From assembly GCA_029237695.1 (NCBI GenBank), contig JAQRGA010000043.1:62001-126000 (forward strand): DNA of 64,000 nt, in the 5' to 3' direction. The notes beneath the pieces are model-generated. The model ran no database searches and was not told the DNA's origin. It worked only from the letters and a program-made list of their open reading frames with translations. Position numbers and translations under genes: made by a program. Of this stretch, positions 32,285 to 44,323 are shown in pieces (positions within the stretch are counted from its first letter, which is position 1; each line of letters opens with the position of its first letter). Source of the DNA: Conchocele bisecta. Its lineage: Eukaryota; Mollusca; Bivalvia; Lucinida; Thyasiridae.

Positions 32285-32540
32285 AATGTTTCCGTGCCGC
32301 GCAAGATATTTTTCCCATTCACGGCACTAACCTACTATTCTATGTATCCTGTCAACACCTACACATAGCTTTACAATGCAAAAAAATAACCCCAGCCGCA
32401 TCGTTAAAATCGGAGAATCGACTAGTTTGGCTACCTCACATATCCATACGCAGTGATTAGGTCGTATTGACAGGATATCAAAAATGTTTCACGGCACCGC
32501 GTTTCACGGCACATACGCAATGTGTTGACGGGATAATATG
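32285..32540. mobile_element. Family D, right portion
   Basis: From TTTCCGTGCCGCGC to TTGACGGGATAA; lacks the left half of the palindrome. Confidence 0.8.
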
Positions 32541-32665
32541 GCAATATCGCCAACAATTGTAAATTAGCATACACTACGTATTCTGACCAGCATACACATA
32601 TTTGTGGCCGAGTGACTTGAGGAATGGGGCTTATGGGATTTGTGACCAGTGTTTCTCACCCATCA

Positions 32666-32908
32666 GGGGGCCGTTTCACTAAACTTCTTACGACTAAAAT
32701 GTTCGTAAGTGCACATTTAAGATCGTCTGTAAATTTCAATTTATGGATTTACATTTATTGAGCATAGGCTGCATATGCAGCATATGCTCAATAAATGTAA
32801 ATCCAATAATTATTTACAAGAAAACATTGTTAATGTGAAATGTACAGACTATCATAATTTTGCACTTACGAACATTTTAGTCGTACGAAGTTTAGTGGTA
32901 CGGCCCCC
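32666..32908. mobile_element. MITE family B, copy 2
   Basis: Complete, with intact central GAGCATAGGCTGCATATGCA palindrome. Confidence 0.9.
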
Positions 32909-32971
32909 AGGTGACACGATACTAAGAGTATCGTCGTATGCTCTGGTGTGGGACAATGATATGCCACCCTA

Positions 32972-33033
32972 GTGTCAGAATATGTCGTCAGAAACGAGGC
33001 TTTGTCGAGTTTTTGACGACATATTCTGATCAC
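32972..33033. mobile_element. Short foldback
   Basis: TGTCAGAATATGTCGTCA and TGACGACATATTCTGATCA arms round a ~26-bp loop. Confidence 0.65.
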
Positions 33034-33847
33034 GATATGTATCCTACCCAGAATAAGACTCGGCTATTCGCTGAACGTCAGCAACGTGACGTACATTTTG
33101 GCGTCGCCAAGGCTCTGTGTTGATGACATTGACCATTAATTTGGTAATAATGTGTAAGCTATCCACTAAATTGGCATTAGCGTTTAACCCATTTGTTGAC
33201 ATGGCGAACACATTGGATGTATCGAAAGTCGCATAAATTCGTCGAATAAAAAGTTAAAGTCTTATTCTGGATCAGACTGGAGCGAGAAAAGTATCCAACA
33301 TATGCCTTGGTGTGGGACAAGGATATTCCAGCCTGGTGATCAGAATATCCTCGTCTCCTGATCAAATAGCACACTTCTGTAGCCTGATAACGATATCCGT
33401 ATTACTTGTTAGACGCATGCCGTATGTTTCATTGGTGGAATGGCGAACAGTGCAGGTCCTGATCAGACTGTGCAGATGCACAGGCTGGTCTGGATCTACA
33501 CTGGTCGCAAAACATATAAACCAACTTCTCCAGCCACGGCCACATTTAATGACCTGTCATAAACTGTCCAATGTGACGTCGTTATGTAAACATTACGTCG
33601 CCAATCGCGTGGTCAGTTGACGTGTCGATACAGACATCGTAATTACTGTAATTACAACATATTGTCACCGCGTGGCGACACGACTGTCTCCCGCAATTAA
33701 ACACGTCAGTTCGAATTGATGACATCATAATCACCACTGACCGCCGTAATTTCGAGTGTTTTTGACTAGTGTTGATCCCGACGATCTTACGTATCTGCGC
33801 AATCCGATCCGGAACAGCATTATTTGCCAGCATTATATTCACACTTA
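33034..33847. other. Spacer with a diverged dispersed repeat
   Basis: 33310-33530 shares 'tcctgatcaaatagca', 'cctgataacgat' and 'tggaatggcg' with 34910-35000, in the same order. Both belong to an old non-palindromic repeat family. No gene seen. Confidence 0.5.
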
Positions 33848-34067
33848 TTACAGTGGAACCTCTCTAAACCGGACACCCTGGATCCCCAGGGTGTCCGGTT
33901 TAGAGAGGTTCCACCATAAAACAGACATACAACTATTCCAAGACGCACCAGTGTGCTTTGCGATCACGAAGAAGCATACTCAGCGGAGATAAATGGCAAT
34001 GAACTCGACTACAATTAAATATAACTAACTTGTATTTGTGTCCGGTTTAGAGGGGTGCGACTGTAAT
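33848..34067. mobile_element. Tc1/pogo-like MITE with an internal perfect palindrome
   Basis: Ends TTACAGTGGAACCTCTCTAA / TTAGAGGGGTGCGACTGTAA (matching CAGT..CTCTAAACCGGACAC inverted repeats), with TA-containing flanks. Just inside the left end is a perfect palindrome (33852-33914) in which the terminal sequence is repeated in reverse. That leaves three copies of the end motif. The CAGT..AACC end is reminiscent of Tigger/pogo elements. Confidence 0.7.
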
Positions 34068-34242
34068 TGTATTACGATTAGTGTATAACCAGATCATACT
34101 GTTAGCAGTCGTTATGTTTCTCAGTGAGAAATAAACGTTAAAGTAAACCATTGGACCGGATCTCTATATATTTGCAAAGGGAAATAACTACGATCCCCAT
34201 GGGCATCTTTATAATATGGAGTAGGGTTATATGATATTATAC

Positions 34243-34371
34243 AATGCCAATGCTAAATTATTTGTATATCTCCTAATTAGGAGATACTAACTCCTAATTA
34301 GTAGGAGTTAGTATTTTCTAATTAGGACTTCGTATCTCCTCATCGCCTAATATATTATATTTTAGCATTGG
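34243..34371. mobile_element. Foldback built on CTCCTAATTAGGAG
   Basis: Arms AATGCCAATGCTAAA / TTTTAGCATTGGCA enclose smaller palindromes of CTCCTAATTAG units. Confidence 0.7.
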
Positions 34372-34409
34372 CACAAGGACGCTTCCCTAGTGTAAAAGTC
34401 AAATTATAC

Positions 34410-34772
34410 ATGAATAATTCCAGCACAAAAATATTTACACAATTCCCTAACATTTGATTGGCCCGTAGCAAGTATCTGTCCAAAATTTATAGTAAACTCC
34501 CACGCCGAACTACTTTCCGTAACCGTGAGGCGCAGTGAAAATAATTCTTACGAAAACGGAAAATAAACACATGTTCTTGATGAATGTGTTTCAAATGCTG
34601 GAATTATAAGGAATGAATGGCCTTTTTGTGGAATTTATCGGGGATATAAACTTGGAAAAGTCGCGGGAATACTGGACGAGGCCTTCCGGCCTTCGTCCAG
34701 TATTCCCGCGACTTTTCCAAGTTTATACCCCGATAAATTCCACAAAAAGGCCATTTATTCATATAATATATT
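34410..34772. mobile_element. Foldback family H, copy 2 (short loop)
   Basis: Same tail and arms as 31312, but the loop is only GAGGCCTTCCGGCCTTCG. It is the version without the A/T hairpin insert. Confidence 0.88.
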
Positions 34773-35028
34773 TTTGTTTTCAGGCCGTTTAGAAGAACAA
34801 TGGAATGGATTACGCTAAGAAAGTGAAGGGGCATTGTAGTAAATTTGCAAATGTGTGCATATGTTACTGCGGCTGGAGAAATGGAGCTGATGGGATTTGT
34901 GACCGGTGTAGCTCCTGATCAAATAGCAGTCTGTATCCTGATAACGATTTATACTTCTTATTTGAAGCATGACGGGCGTTTTATTGATGGAATGGCGGAA
35001 GTACATACCCTGATCTGGGGCTACACTG

Positions 35029-35272
35029 CAAGGGCGTCGTCAGGGGGTGGGGGTGCAGGGGCCGAACCCCCCTTTTTGAGCCAACATGATTTATTTTAAA
35101 CTGAAAATGGCACAAATAGAAAATTATCTCAACTCTTCTTATAGGTTAAATTTCATCATCGAATAGTTGAATTACTTTTTCTATTTCATATTGCGCTTTA
35201 TAATATGATTTGTTTATTTTCGAACCCCTCCCCTCCCCCCCCCCCCCTTCTGAAAAGCTGGCAACGCCCCTG
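35029..35272. mobile_element. Family M-like MITE, diverged
   Basis: Ends CAAGGGCGTCGTCAG / CTGGCAACGCCCCTG with G- and C-runs. Flanks CACTG and CCCTG could be a mutated 5-bp target duplication. Confidence 0.7.
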
Positions 35273-35512
35273 CCCTGGTATCGCAAAACCCATAAGCCCC
35301 ATTTCTCCAGCCACATCCACATATATAGTCTGGACGTTTTCTACGAACTAACCGTTCATATCACACTCTTTTTCCATATTCATTACTTATATATGGATGT
35401 GACTTCTGCTGCTTTCTTTTCACATTGTGTCCTATTTCTTAACAATACGTGTTTTAGCAGCAAATGGTTTATTTACTATTATGATATAGAAAATGCTGTT
35501 CTTGTTTGTTTA

Positions 35513-35580
35513 TTGGTGATTAACGGCCTATCAACAGTTAAGGTCATGTAAGGCCGGGCCAACGGGTTCCATACCGTATT
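35513..35580 (-). mobile_element. SINE family K fragment
   Basis: 'Aacggcctatcaacagttaa' plus 'aaggccgggcca' match the 3' end of the K family in reverse. 5'-truncated. Confidence 0.6.
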
Positions 35581-35620
35581 TAACCTGCTCCATTGGTGGT
35601 GGGGTGGGGGATGCGGTTCT

Positions 35621-35710
35621 GGGGCCCGTTTCATTAAACTTTGTAATGCAAATTTAGGGTCGTCTGGAAATTTCAATTGATGTGTACGAAGTTTAGTGAA
35701 ACGGCTCCCT
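35621..35710. mobile_element. MITE family B, internally deleted
   Basis: Both outer ends (GGGGCCCGTTTCATTAAAC and GTTTAGTGAAACGGC) are present, but the central hairpin is gone. Confidence 0.75.
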
Positions 35711-36120
35711 GCTGTTGTTTGTCTTCATGTTGTATTGTCTTACATCTTAACCCTTCCTACGCTGTTGACGGAAACTGCCGTCTGCTGTTTTTCATTTTTG
35801 CTTTAATTCTTAACAAAAAACTGGTTTTGACAGCACATGAGAATCGTCTCCACTGGTATTTAACGTGCTGCATTGTGAGGGGGTTGCGAATTGTGAATCA
35901 AATGGAAAACGGGAGCGAGAACATCCTTCACCGGAAAAAGAACACCGATTTCTACATTAAATTTCCTCGTTTAAAGTAATTTTAAAGATATAATTTTCAC
36001 ATATAGTTATTTCTCTACGAAAATCGTAAAAAATACAAACCTGGCAAATGTTTAGGGGAAGCGTTCGCATCCATTTCACCCCCTAACTACACCACTGCCA
36101 CTTTCCACACGACACAACCA

Positions 36121-36402
36121 AAATTGCAAAATATACTGCTCTTGCTAAGTACACTTTGAGAGAGAAATTCTCAATTTAAGAATAAATAATTATTTTTTAA
36201 TGAAATAAAAATATTTTCTGATCAAATTATTATACTGAATTTATTACATTATCACAGCCATTTTGGCTGTGATAATGTAATACATTCAGTATAATAATAT
36301 ATGCAGTTGTTAGTTCTATATGAAATGAAAAATGAATAATTACTCCCTCAAAGTATACTTAGCTACACAAGTATGCTTAGCAATTTTGGTGAAATCGGCT
36401 AC
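36121..36402. mobile_element. Foldback family C, copy 3
   Basis: Diverged left end, intact central palindrome, right end GAAATCGGCTAC. Confidence 0.85.
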
Positions 36403-36461
36403 TGCTCCAGATCAGCCTGCTTAACAAAATACAGTGTACGCCATTATGTCAGTATTGTATT

Positions 36462-36673
36462 CAGGCGCGTAGCTGCATTAAGGCACTGCAGGCCCGGGCC
36501 TGCAGCATTTCCGAGAAAATGGAAAAAATAATGTGCCAGAGTGCATCATTTACCTTCTAGTTTCGATTTTTTTCTGGGTGGCATGCCCCCAGACCCCCCT
36601 ACCATACTCGCACCAACGGTGCTCGAAATCGTCAACAGGGCCTGCAGATTCAAATTGGCTAGCTACGCCCCTG
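36462..36673. mobile_element. MITE, CAGGCGCGTAGC ends, TSD GTATT
   Basis: CAGGCGCGTAGC / GCTACGCCCCTG inverted ends with GTATT repeated at 36457-36461 and 36674-36678. Same superfamily type as family M (CAGG start, 5-bp target duplication). A CAGGCCCGGGCCTG palindrome lies within. Confidence 0.9.
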
Positions 36674-37754
36674 GTATTATTGATGCCTAACATTATATTC
36701 ATAAATATCATGTCTGAGAAGAAGCAGTTAACTGACCATGATCAATGCTGATCAAGATCTCAATAAGAAGCGTTCTGTCGTGGCGGACCAGATCGAGATG
36801 AAATTATATATGGTGGGCAATATAGGTTATATATGTCACGCGTATCTGCTATTCTGATCCGCTTATAACTACAGTTTTATACATGTACTAAATATCTTAG
36901 TACTGTCTAAAGCAATCTTGACGCGATGAAGCACACATGCCCCGAGTAATTATGTAACACCGCCTGCAGATGACGCCGTCCTCATAGCTGTAACCGTTTT
37001 GGAGTTATTTCGATAAAAATACATGGACACTTCGAGGTCAAATTTGTCGAAATGCGGTAACTCACAGCTATAGCTATGAGCACAGCGTCATCGTTTGGGT
37101 GATGCCGTGCAAATTTCCGGGGTATCTGCACCTTATCACATCTGAATTATCTCGGGATATTTAGGAAAATGTAGGCAGAATCGATCCAATATAGCACATG
37201 GGCGTGACGTACTTTATCCACATATTCTACGTCCCTTTGGACGTCTTTCACCTGTGAATATTTGTCAACATTGCTAATTACATGTAGGTCAGTGCTAAGG
37301 TTTATAAAGTGCAATCGACTCTCTAAACGGGATGAATCCCTCAATATGTTGGAACATCGACGTGTTTCACCAACGTTTGTCTCTGATGAGTATGTCTGTT
37401 CATGAGTGCGAGCTCAATAACATGTTTTGGGTGGTCATATGCCTGAATTATAGTGGGACCCCTTTAAATGAAAGACACTATACATTTTCAAAAGCTTCTA
37501 TATTTGCAAAAATAGTGTATTATTTTTAATTATTTGAAACATTGCCTATTAGCCAAATGACTATTGCAGCCACCTGTAGCACCAACCTACATTACGGAGT
37601 ATATGTATTGTGAAGATCAACTTTTGTATTACTTGTTATTGTTTTATTTTTTCATTAAAAATACAATTTATTTATTGTACTTTTGTTCCATTTTGGAAAT
37701 CCTTCACTTAATATGTATCATTATGTTACATGTACATTTCCGTCCTAATACAAT
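36674..37754. other. Spacer with one foldback
   Basis: A foldback at about 36969-37091 pairs TGACGCCGTCCTCATAGCT with the reverse AGCTATGAGCACAGCGTCA. No gene seen. Confidence 0.5.
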
Positions 37755-38113
37755 TTATCCCGTCAACTATGTCGCTACTAGACGTGAAAAGCAGGTACGT
37801 GTATTTTTTCTCGTTCACGTCTAGTAGATACGTCATTATGTATGACGTTACGTCATTATGTGAATGACGTAACACGATAATCTTGTCGCTTCAGAAGACA
37901 AACTTATGAGGCCACAAATGCATTTTTAGAGACATTTGAACAACTTTGATGTGGTTAACGGGATAAATAGAATATTATTATAGTGTCATGAACGTGAATA
38001 AATATCTGACTCGGCTCGAAATCAGGATGTGCTCGGCAAGCCTCGCCCATCCTGATTTCTCAGCCTCGACAGATATTTATTCACGTTCATGACACTATAC
38101 TAATATTCTCTAT
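37755..38113. mobile_element. Family D-like element, divergent subfamily
   Basis: TTTATCCCGTCAAC end, CTACTAGACGTGAA arms, TTAACGGGATAAATAGAATA, then a hairpin CATGAACGTGAATAAATATC with a GCTCGGCAAGCC loop. It has the same architecture as D with different arm sequence. Confidence 0.7.
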
Positions 38114-38177
38114 ATACATACTTGTATAATACTGACCGACAAAATATATACGTACACATCTATGTACAGAATAATGC

Positions 38178-38246
38178 TTAATCCTGGTCACGGCACCAAT
38201 TAGTTTATGGTAACATGCACTAATTGGTGCCGTGACCAGGATTAAA
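38178..38246. mobile_element. Perfect-armed hairpin
   Basis: TTAATCCTGGTCACGGCACC (arms of 26 bp) mirrored around TTTATGGTAACATGCA. Confidence 0.8.
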
Positions 38247-38834
38247 CAATACACTGTCCGTAACTGTATGTAACTGTTCCGTTCATATGTATTACCATCG
38301 GTATATGATGTTATTATAATTAAATCTGTATCCTATCTTCATTGTCATACTTGGGAGGATAGGGGCCCCCAGGTGTGAGAATGGCAGTATTAAACAGCAG
38401 AGAAAACCATTGAGGCAGGAATTACAGCCAAAGCATACCACAGATGTCATAATTATGTTGATGGCTACACATCAGCACGTGCTATCGGCTCTATAGGAAC
38501 TTGTTTTCTCTCCACCTCACATGAATTAGACACAATTTTAATTCTGACAGGCAGGAAATAGCGATTGCCCACCACCCACACGTATGCACCCCTCCCCCTC
38601 CCCCCCGGGGGAGGAATTGATACATACAATACGTTTCATAATAGATAATAGGAAATAAACCAATGGTCGGTATATTATTAAGGTATTACATAGGCATCCA
38701 TATGAAAACAAAGATATGCATATAGTATTCAGTTTATTTCATTTTGATTGTCGATGTGTGATATACTACAATGAACCTGATAAATTTGAAATACGTGTTT
38801 AGGTTTATGGACATTTTGAGACATTTTAATTTCT
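38247..38834. other. Spacer, no gene recognised
   Basis: AT-rich, short C-run at 38598-38606. No exon seen. Confidence 0.4.
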
Positions 38835-39140
38835 ATTTTTCTCATCTGTTTATGGCTCAATGAAAGTATATGTTATGACCACTCATTTGCACCGTCTCGA
38901 TGAGACTTTTCAAATGGTGGATGACGAACAAGATATCAAATCTTTTGGTTAGTAAACTGGACTGGAATGCAATTAGCTAACCAATTTCATGCTGAGGATA
39001 TGTCATTTTGATTGTGAAACATCCTAAATATTTTCTTTATATGTGCTTAGAAGTATATGTCGTGACCACCATTTGAACCGTCTCATCGAGATGGTTCAAA
39101 TGAGTGGTCACAACATATACTTTCATTGAGAAATAAGAAT
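38835..39140. mobile_element. Two family A hairpins, one decayed
   Basis: 38840-38945 is a decayed copy (right arm poor). 39040-39135 is near-intact. They lie ~190 bp apart. Confidence 0.7.
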
Positions 39141-39285
39141 AATAAAAATGAAATATTTAAAATATTTCATACCCAAAAACAGGTGTATTCCGAATGTAAT
39201 GGGTTAAAGAAACTGCACTGATGAAATAGATACAAAAGAAGCCGACACATGTTTCCCCACTGGTAGAATTATCAAGAATACTAGA

Positions 39286-39756
39286 CTACTGTCTGTTTCA
39301 TGAAAGCTGCCCAACATTTACGGCTATATAAACAATTAAAAGACAATTTTTTTTTTGATAATATTAAATTAAAGGAAAATTTAAAAATGAGCCTTCTTTT
39401 TATTGCGTGAAATTTTGTCAAATATAGATTTTATTGCGAAAAAGTGAAGATGTCTGGGGATTTAACATTAGGATTTTTTTTTGAATTTCAGAAATACTGG
39501 CCCGATTTTCAAAATTTAACTTTTATTTTCTTAGTTAGATCATTTCCAAACTATCTATCCAGGTTTCAGAATCAATTTTGGCTCCTCCCACAGCTCCTCC
39601 ACCTCCTTTGCCACCCATGTTAAATTTTTCGTAATAAAATCAATATTTCACGAAATAAAAAGAAGGCTCATATATTTTCATATCAAAAGAAATACTGTTT
39701 TTGCATTGTTTATATGGCCATACAATTTGGGCAGGTTTCGTGAAACAAGCAGTAGT
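39286..39756. mobile_element. Family P, copy 2
   Basis: Same ends as 26218, but the central hairpin is reduced to GTGAAGATGTCTGGGG on one side. Confidence 0.8.
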
Positions 39757-39861
39757 GTCTTTTGTTAAGTATATCAAGCATGGAGGCATAATGCCGAATT
39801 CCAAGGATTGCCAATGAATTCCTACCATGTCAGAGCTGTGAATTTTATTTATATATTCTTA

Positions 39862-40175
39862 ACAGCCTACCAACAGCAAAAGTCATTTTGGGCCAATTAA
39901 ATGGGTCGATTCCCACAGTTCACCTGTATGGGCGTGCGGGGGGGAGGGGGGGGGGGGGGGGGGATCCCAAAATCAGAACTGAATATTTACATAGAAAAAT
40001 ATATATTCAGCCCTCAAATAACTCTACCTGGTGCTGGTGCCAGGTACCAAATACACTTAACCTAACTTCCTAAATGTAATAGGATCAGTATTAATGTTAC
40101 TACTGTTATAATGGGCACCACCAAATGTAAAACACAAGTAACAAGAAAGTCCAAAATGTACCTGAGGGACACTCC
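39862..40175 (-). mobile_element. SINE family K, truncated
   Basis: Matches the K body in reverse (ATCAGAACTGAATATTTACA, AATAGGATCAGTA, ATGTACCTGAGGG). Carries a G-run at 39938-39963. Confidence 0.65.
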
Positions 40176-40430
40176 AGGGGACACGTTTCACTAAGCTTCG
40201 TACGACTAAAATTATACAAAATTAAACAAGTACAAAATTATGATAGACTGTAAATTGCACATTAACACTGTTTTCTTGTAAACAATTATTGAATTTACAC
40301 TTATTGAGCATAGGCTGCACATGCAGCCTATGCTCAATAAATGTAAATCCAAAAATTGAAATTTACAGACGATCCTAAATTTGCACTTACGAACATTTTA
40401 GTCTTACAAAGTTTAGTGAAACGGGCCCCA
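40176..40430. mobile_element. MITE family B, copy 4
   Basis: Complete with central hairpin; left end slightly mutated (GGGGACACGTTTCAC). Confidence 0.88.
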
Positions 40431-40524
40431 GGAATGTTGGAATTCCGTTAAGGGATAAACCAATCATTATATGTATTTACCGGTATGCTTCACATACTCC
40501 CAACCGTCCAACCACGTCGGTCTC

Positions 40525-40935
40525 GCGAACTGTGGTTGGAGAAATATGGCTTATGACATGTGTGTCCAGTCTAGCTGCTGATATTGAGGGCAGAAATATG
40601 CTTATGGCATTTGTGAACAGTCCCGATCTGTGGCTGTGATAGCAGAAATGGGCTTATGACATTTATGTCCAGTCTAGCTCCTGATATTGAAGGCAGAAAT
40701 GGGCTTATGGCATTTGTGAACAGTCCCCGATCTGTGGCTGTGATAGCAGAAATGGGCTTATGGCATTTGTGAACAGTCCCCGATCTGTGGCTGTGATAGC
40801 AGAAATGGGCTTATGGCATTTGTGAACAGTCCCGATCTGTGGCTGTGATAACAGAAATGGGCTTATGGCATTTGATGCTCATCTCGCTCCTGAACTGCAA
40901 CTGGAGAAATGCACCTTATGACATTTGTGGACAGT
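40525..40935. repeat. Tandem repeat, ~53-bp unit, ~5 good copies
   Basis: Unit contains GCAGAAATGGGCTTATGGCA then TTTGTGAACAGTCCCCGATC. Copies 3-5 are nearly identical; outer copies are diverged and include 'tccagtctagctcctgatat' variants. The unit belongs to a dispersed repeat also seen at 32630, 34870 and 54250. Confidence 0.85.
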
Positions 40936-41033
40936 CTAGCTCATACTGCTGATCAACAATTTTGACATATTTGGAATACACATATATAAAAATAAAACAG
41001 AATGTAAATATTTTTTCTGCTATTTTTCTCGTT

Positions 41034-41122
41034 TCTCATCAGAAATGTATGTTGTTACCACTCAGTTGAAGCGTCTCGGCGAGACGGTTCAACTGAGTGG
41101 TAACAACATACACTTTGGGTGG
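41034..41122. mobile_element. Hairpin family A copy
   Basis: ATGTATGTTGTTACCACTCA / TGAGTGGTAACAACATACA with GGCGAGACGG centre. Confidence 0.85.
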
Positions 41123-41254
41123 GTAACGAGTGCACCCACTAGATTCGCCGGACTAATTTTATGATGCTTAAGGTGCCCCTGTATTATATGTGTTGCCTAA
41201 TAGTTTTCTACCATTTTCCAGTTGCATGCTCAGATGCAAATGTGCCATGAAAAC

Positions 41255-41405
41255 CACAGGTTGAAGTAACGGACCGAGGTCTATAAATACATTAAATATG
41301 CCTAAAAGCATCAATAAATGAAGAAAAAAAAAAATTCTTCATTTATTGGTGCTTTTAGGCATATTTAATGTATTTATAGACCTCGGTCCGTTACTTCAAC
41401 CTGTG
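41255..41405. mobile_element. Near-perfect foldback, TSD ATGAAAAC
   Basis: 151-bp palindrome, CACAGGTTGAAGTAACGGAC and its reverse, arms ~70 bp round an A-run. ATGAAAAC repeats at 41247-41254 and 41406-41413, an 8-bp target duplication. Confidence 0.93.
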
Positions 41406-41636
41406 ATGAAAACATCCAAATTATGTGGTAAAATAAAACAAAACAACAAGAAATAATGACATAAAATGTTTTACCATACATGCATTTATCATTTAATAAT
41501 ATTAACACCAATAGTCAACAAAAAATATGGAAACATATTTATACAAATAAACTGTTCAACATACTTCAATAAATAAATATTAGGAATACTTTGATAACAT
41601 GCCCTACTATACATGCTTTCACGTTTCAGCTTTCTT

Positions 41637-41859
41637 TTAACCCTATAGTGGCATTTGCAAACAGTGCAGATCCAGATGAGCCGGCTCGTGATGAGCCGTC
41701 TCATCAGGATCTGCACTTTTTGAAAGTAATTTTCATATTTTTGAGAGCAAAAAACACCCCATTTTCATAAAAGTCTGAAAATCATTTTGTGACGATTGGA
41801 TTGGTTGCAAAATTAACATTATCAAAATCCATTCCAGTTACCCAGGGGTGAAAGGGTTA
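41637..41859. mobile_element. Family J, complete copy
   Basis: TTTAACCCTATAGTGG to GGTGAAAGGGTTAA with the GAGCCGGCTCGTGATGAGCC palindrome. Confidence 0.85.
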
Positions 41860-42019
41860 AGTACGGGGATTACCGGCATCTGCCCTTTGCCTTAAAGTAT
41901 CCATTTCTTGTGGCATTCAGATGCACATGTTGTGACAGTTCCCATTACTAGAGAAGGTGAGCAAGGGTTCACGTATACCCCCGGCCGCCCGCCTGGACCG
42001 ACAAATAAAAACTTTAACA

Positions 42020-42560
42020 CAAATTTCTAAGTAATTTGACCTTGACATTGAACATGAAGGCCGCATGCGTGTGTTATGGCATGAAAATATGGATGATGAT
42101 AAATAAGTATATGAAGTTTGAATCAAATCCAAATTACCGTTGCAGAGATAATGGGTACCAGAAACCTTTTAACGGAAATGTTACGGATGCAAATAATTTG
42201 ACCTTGACATTGGACATGAAGGCCGCATGGGTGTGGTATGCAGGGATTCCGCTGGCGATCGCCACTTTCGCAATTGGCGATAAAAATAAACAATTGGCGA
42301 TAAAAAATTACAATATTCGAAAAAAATCCCCCCAAAAAAAAAGTATTTTTTTTTTTATTTTCTTTTCGAAAATTGTAATTTTTTATCGCCAATTGTTTTA
42401 TTTTTTTTGAAGTGGCGATTTTTTTATTTTCCCCAGCGGAATCCCTGGGTATGAAATATGAATGATGAGAAGGAAGTATATGAAGTTTGAGGTCAATCCG
42501 ACTTACCGTTGCAGAGATAATGGGTACCCAAAAACTTTAACGTGGACGGACGGACAAACG
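42020..42560. repeat. Diverged ~160-bp tandem repeat, second unit split
   Basis: Segments ACCTTGACATTGAACATGAAGG and TACCGTTGCAGAGATAATGG recur: a first unit at 42035-42175, and a second at 42200-42240 that resumes at 42448-42530 after the hairpin insertion. It ends in GGACGGACGGACAAACGG. This type of tandem repeat occurs again at 61.2-61.7 kb in a different form. Confidence 0.7.
42241..42447. mobile_element. MITE with CAGGGATTCCGCTGG ends, TSD GGTATG
   Basis: 15-bp perfect terminal inverted repeats. Flanks GGTATG at 42235-42240 and 42448-42453 (6 bp; 5 bp plus a chance base is possible). The interior has three TTGGCGATAAAAA-type units and an A-tract/T-tract TTTTCGAAAA hairpin. Confidence 0.93.
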
Positions 42561-42875
42561 GAATTACAAAAACTATATACCCCTCGACAAAGTATAATTA
42601 TTGTTTCATCAATTCTATATTTCTTCATGACAATATGCATTGTGACCCCTCATTGGAATTTTTGAATGCTTCTAACGACTTAATTCTGACATTTGAGAAA
42701 TATGTATGAATTCAGTTTGATAACCACTCGACATTTTGATGCCCACATAAATCACATTAATACTTTTAGCCATTAATACAAATGTACGACGTCTCATAGA
42801 GCGATTTCTGTTAATTTCCCATGTTCAAAAATGGTAGATACTGTCTGTGACGTTGCGTCATCTTAGAGACTGCCT

Positions 42876-43370
42876 AGTTTGTTTGTTTGTTTGTTAGGGT
42901 TTAACGACCTATCAACAGCTAAGGTCATTTAAGGCCGGGTCAATGAGTTTAGTACTAAATCCCATATATTACCTGTACAAGTACATGTACATGTTCAAGT
43001 ACATGTACAAATGGGGGGAATATATATTACCTGTACAAATACATGTACATGTTCAAGTACATGTACAAATGGGGAGAAAATCCCAAAATCAGAACTGAAT
43101 ATTTACAATAAAAAATCTATATATTCAGCCCTAAAATCAGAATAATTCTGATCTGATGACAGGTCCACGCCATACCAGAATCACTTGGCCCCCTCCAAAA
43201 AGCAATAGGATCAGTAATAATCTTACCACTTTTATAATGGGCAATAACCCAATTCAACTCCCAGGTAACCAAAGAGCCAAAGATAAAAACGTACCTGAGG
43301 GCCAAACCAGGCAAGTCGTGATTCCTATAAGGAGGAACCCCAACTGTTAATTTACGCCGTTGCGTTCACC
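42876..43370 (-). mobile_element. SINE family K, minus orientation
   Basis: Tail (TTTG)n at the left, then AGGGTTTAACGACCTATCAA and the body to GTAATTTACGCCGTTGCG-like 5' end at right. The segment ACATGTACATGTTCAAGTAC is tandemly duplicated (42977 and 43041). Confidence 0.82.
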
Positions 43371-43371
43371 T

Positions 43372-43615
43372 GGGGGCCGTTTCACTAAACTTCTTACGAC
43401 TAAAATGTTCGTAAGTGCAAAATTATCATAGTCTGTAAGTGTCACATAAACAATGTTTTCTTGTAAACAATTATTGGATTTACATTTATTGAGCACAGGC
43501 TGCATATGCAGCCTATGCTCAATAAATGTAAATCCTTCAATTGAAATTTCCAGATGATTCTAAATTTGGACTTACGAACATTTTAGTTGTACGAAGTTTA
43601 GTGAAACGAGCACCT
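43372..43615. mobile_element. MITE family B, copy 5
   Basis: Abuts the 5' end of the SINE; complete with central hairpin. Confidence 0.88.
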
Positions 43616-43927
43616 GACCATCACTAGAGACTGACTAATTGGATAAGCTCCAGACTATTTTGAATCAACCTCAGTAAATTTGAGCTGCCTGTCATGTGGA
43701 AGACTCGGACCTAGCACTCAGTAAATGGACCAATCAAAAAAGTTACCCAACCCTTAGAGCCATAAGTCGGGGGAAAAATCAAAACATGAGGTGTTTGAGC
43801 GAACCCAGAATGGGTGGATGGGTGAACGGTTTTCAAATGGGATATTTACTGGGTCATAAGTTTGAGTATCCACCTGCGCCTACATCTGGCCAATCAGAGA
43901 ATGGCCTTTGTCAATAAAAGCATAATC

Positions 43928-44323
43928 CAGAGCTCCAGATAAGGAATTAGTAATTGAGTATTTTCACTCCCATCATTTCTAAAGCAATTGGGTATTTCAA
44001 AATTTTAATTGAGTAAAATAAAATCACACTACTGTTTACACATCAACAGACAGCAATTATTGAATAGTTTGCTTCGAAATGAAAACAGGTCTTGGCATTT
44101 CATTAGAATTGTCTCCTTGGAGACAATTCTAATGAAATACCAAGATGTGTTTTCATGGAAAATAAGAAAAAATATGCTATATTTGTGGTCGGTTTACTGT
44201 TTTCTGCAGCATGTAGAATAAACGTACCACAGAATTGTTATTGATTTTTGATACTCGCTACTTCTGATTTCTCGCAATTTTAATTGGGTATTTAATCAAA
44301 TACGCAGCTTATCTGGAGCTCTG
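43928..44323. mobile_element. MITE family G, copy 2, TSD ATAATC
   Basis: CAGAGCTCCAGATAAG ends; ATAATC at 43922-43927 and 44324-44329; central TTAGAATTGTCTCC hairpin intact. Confidence 0.93.

Noticed and set aside
40525..40935. CRISPR-like array
   Set aside because: Adjacent units are similar throughout, with no unique spacers between constant repeats; it is an ordinary tandem repeat in eukaryotic DNA. The same applies to 52066-52206 and 57930-58685.
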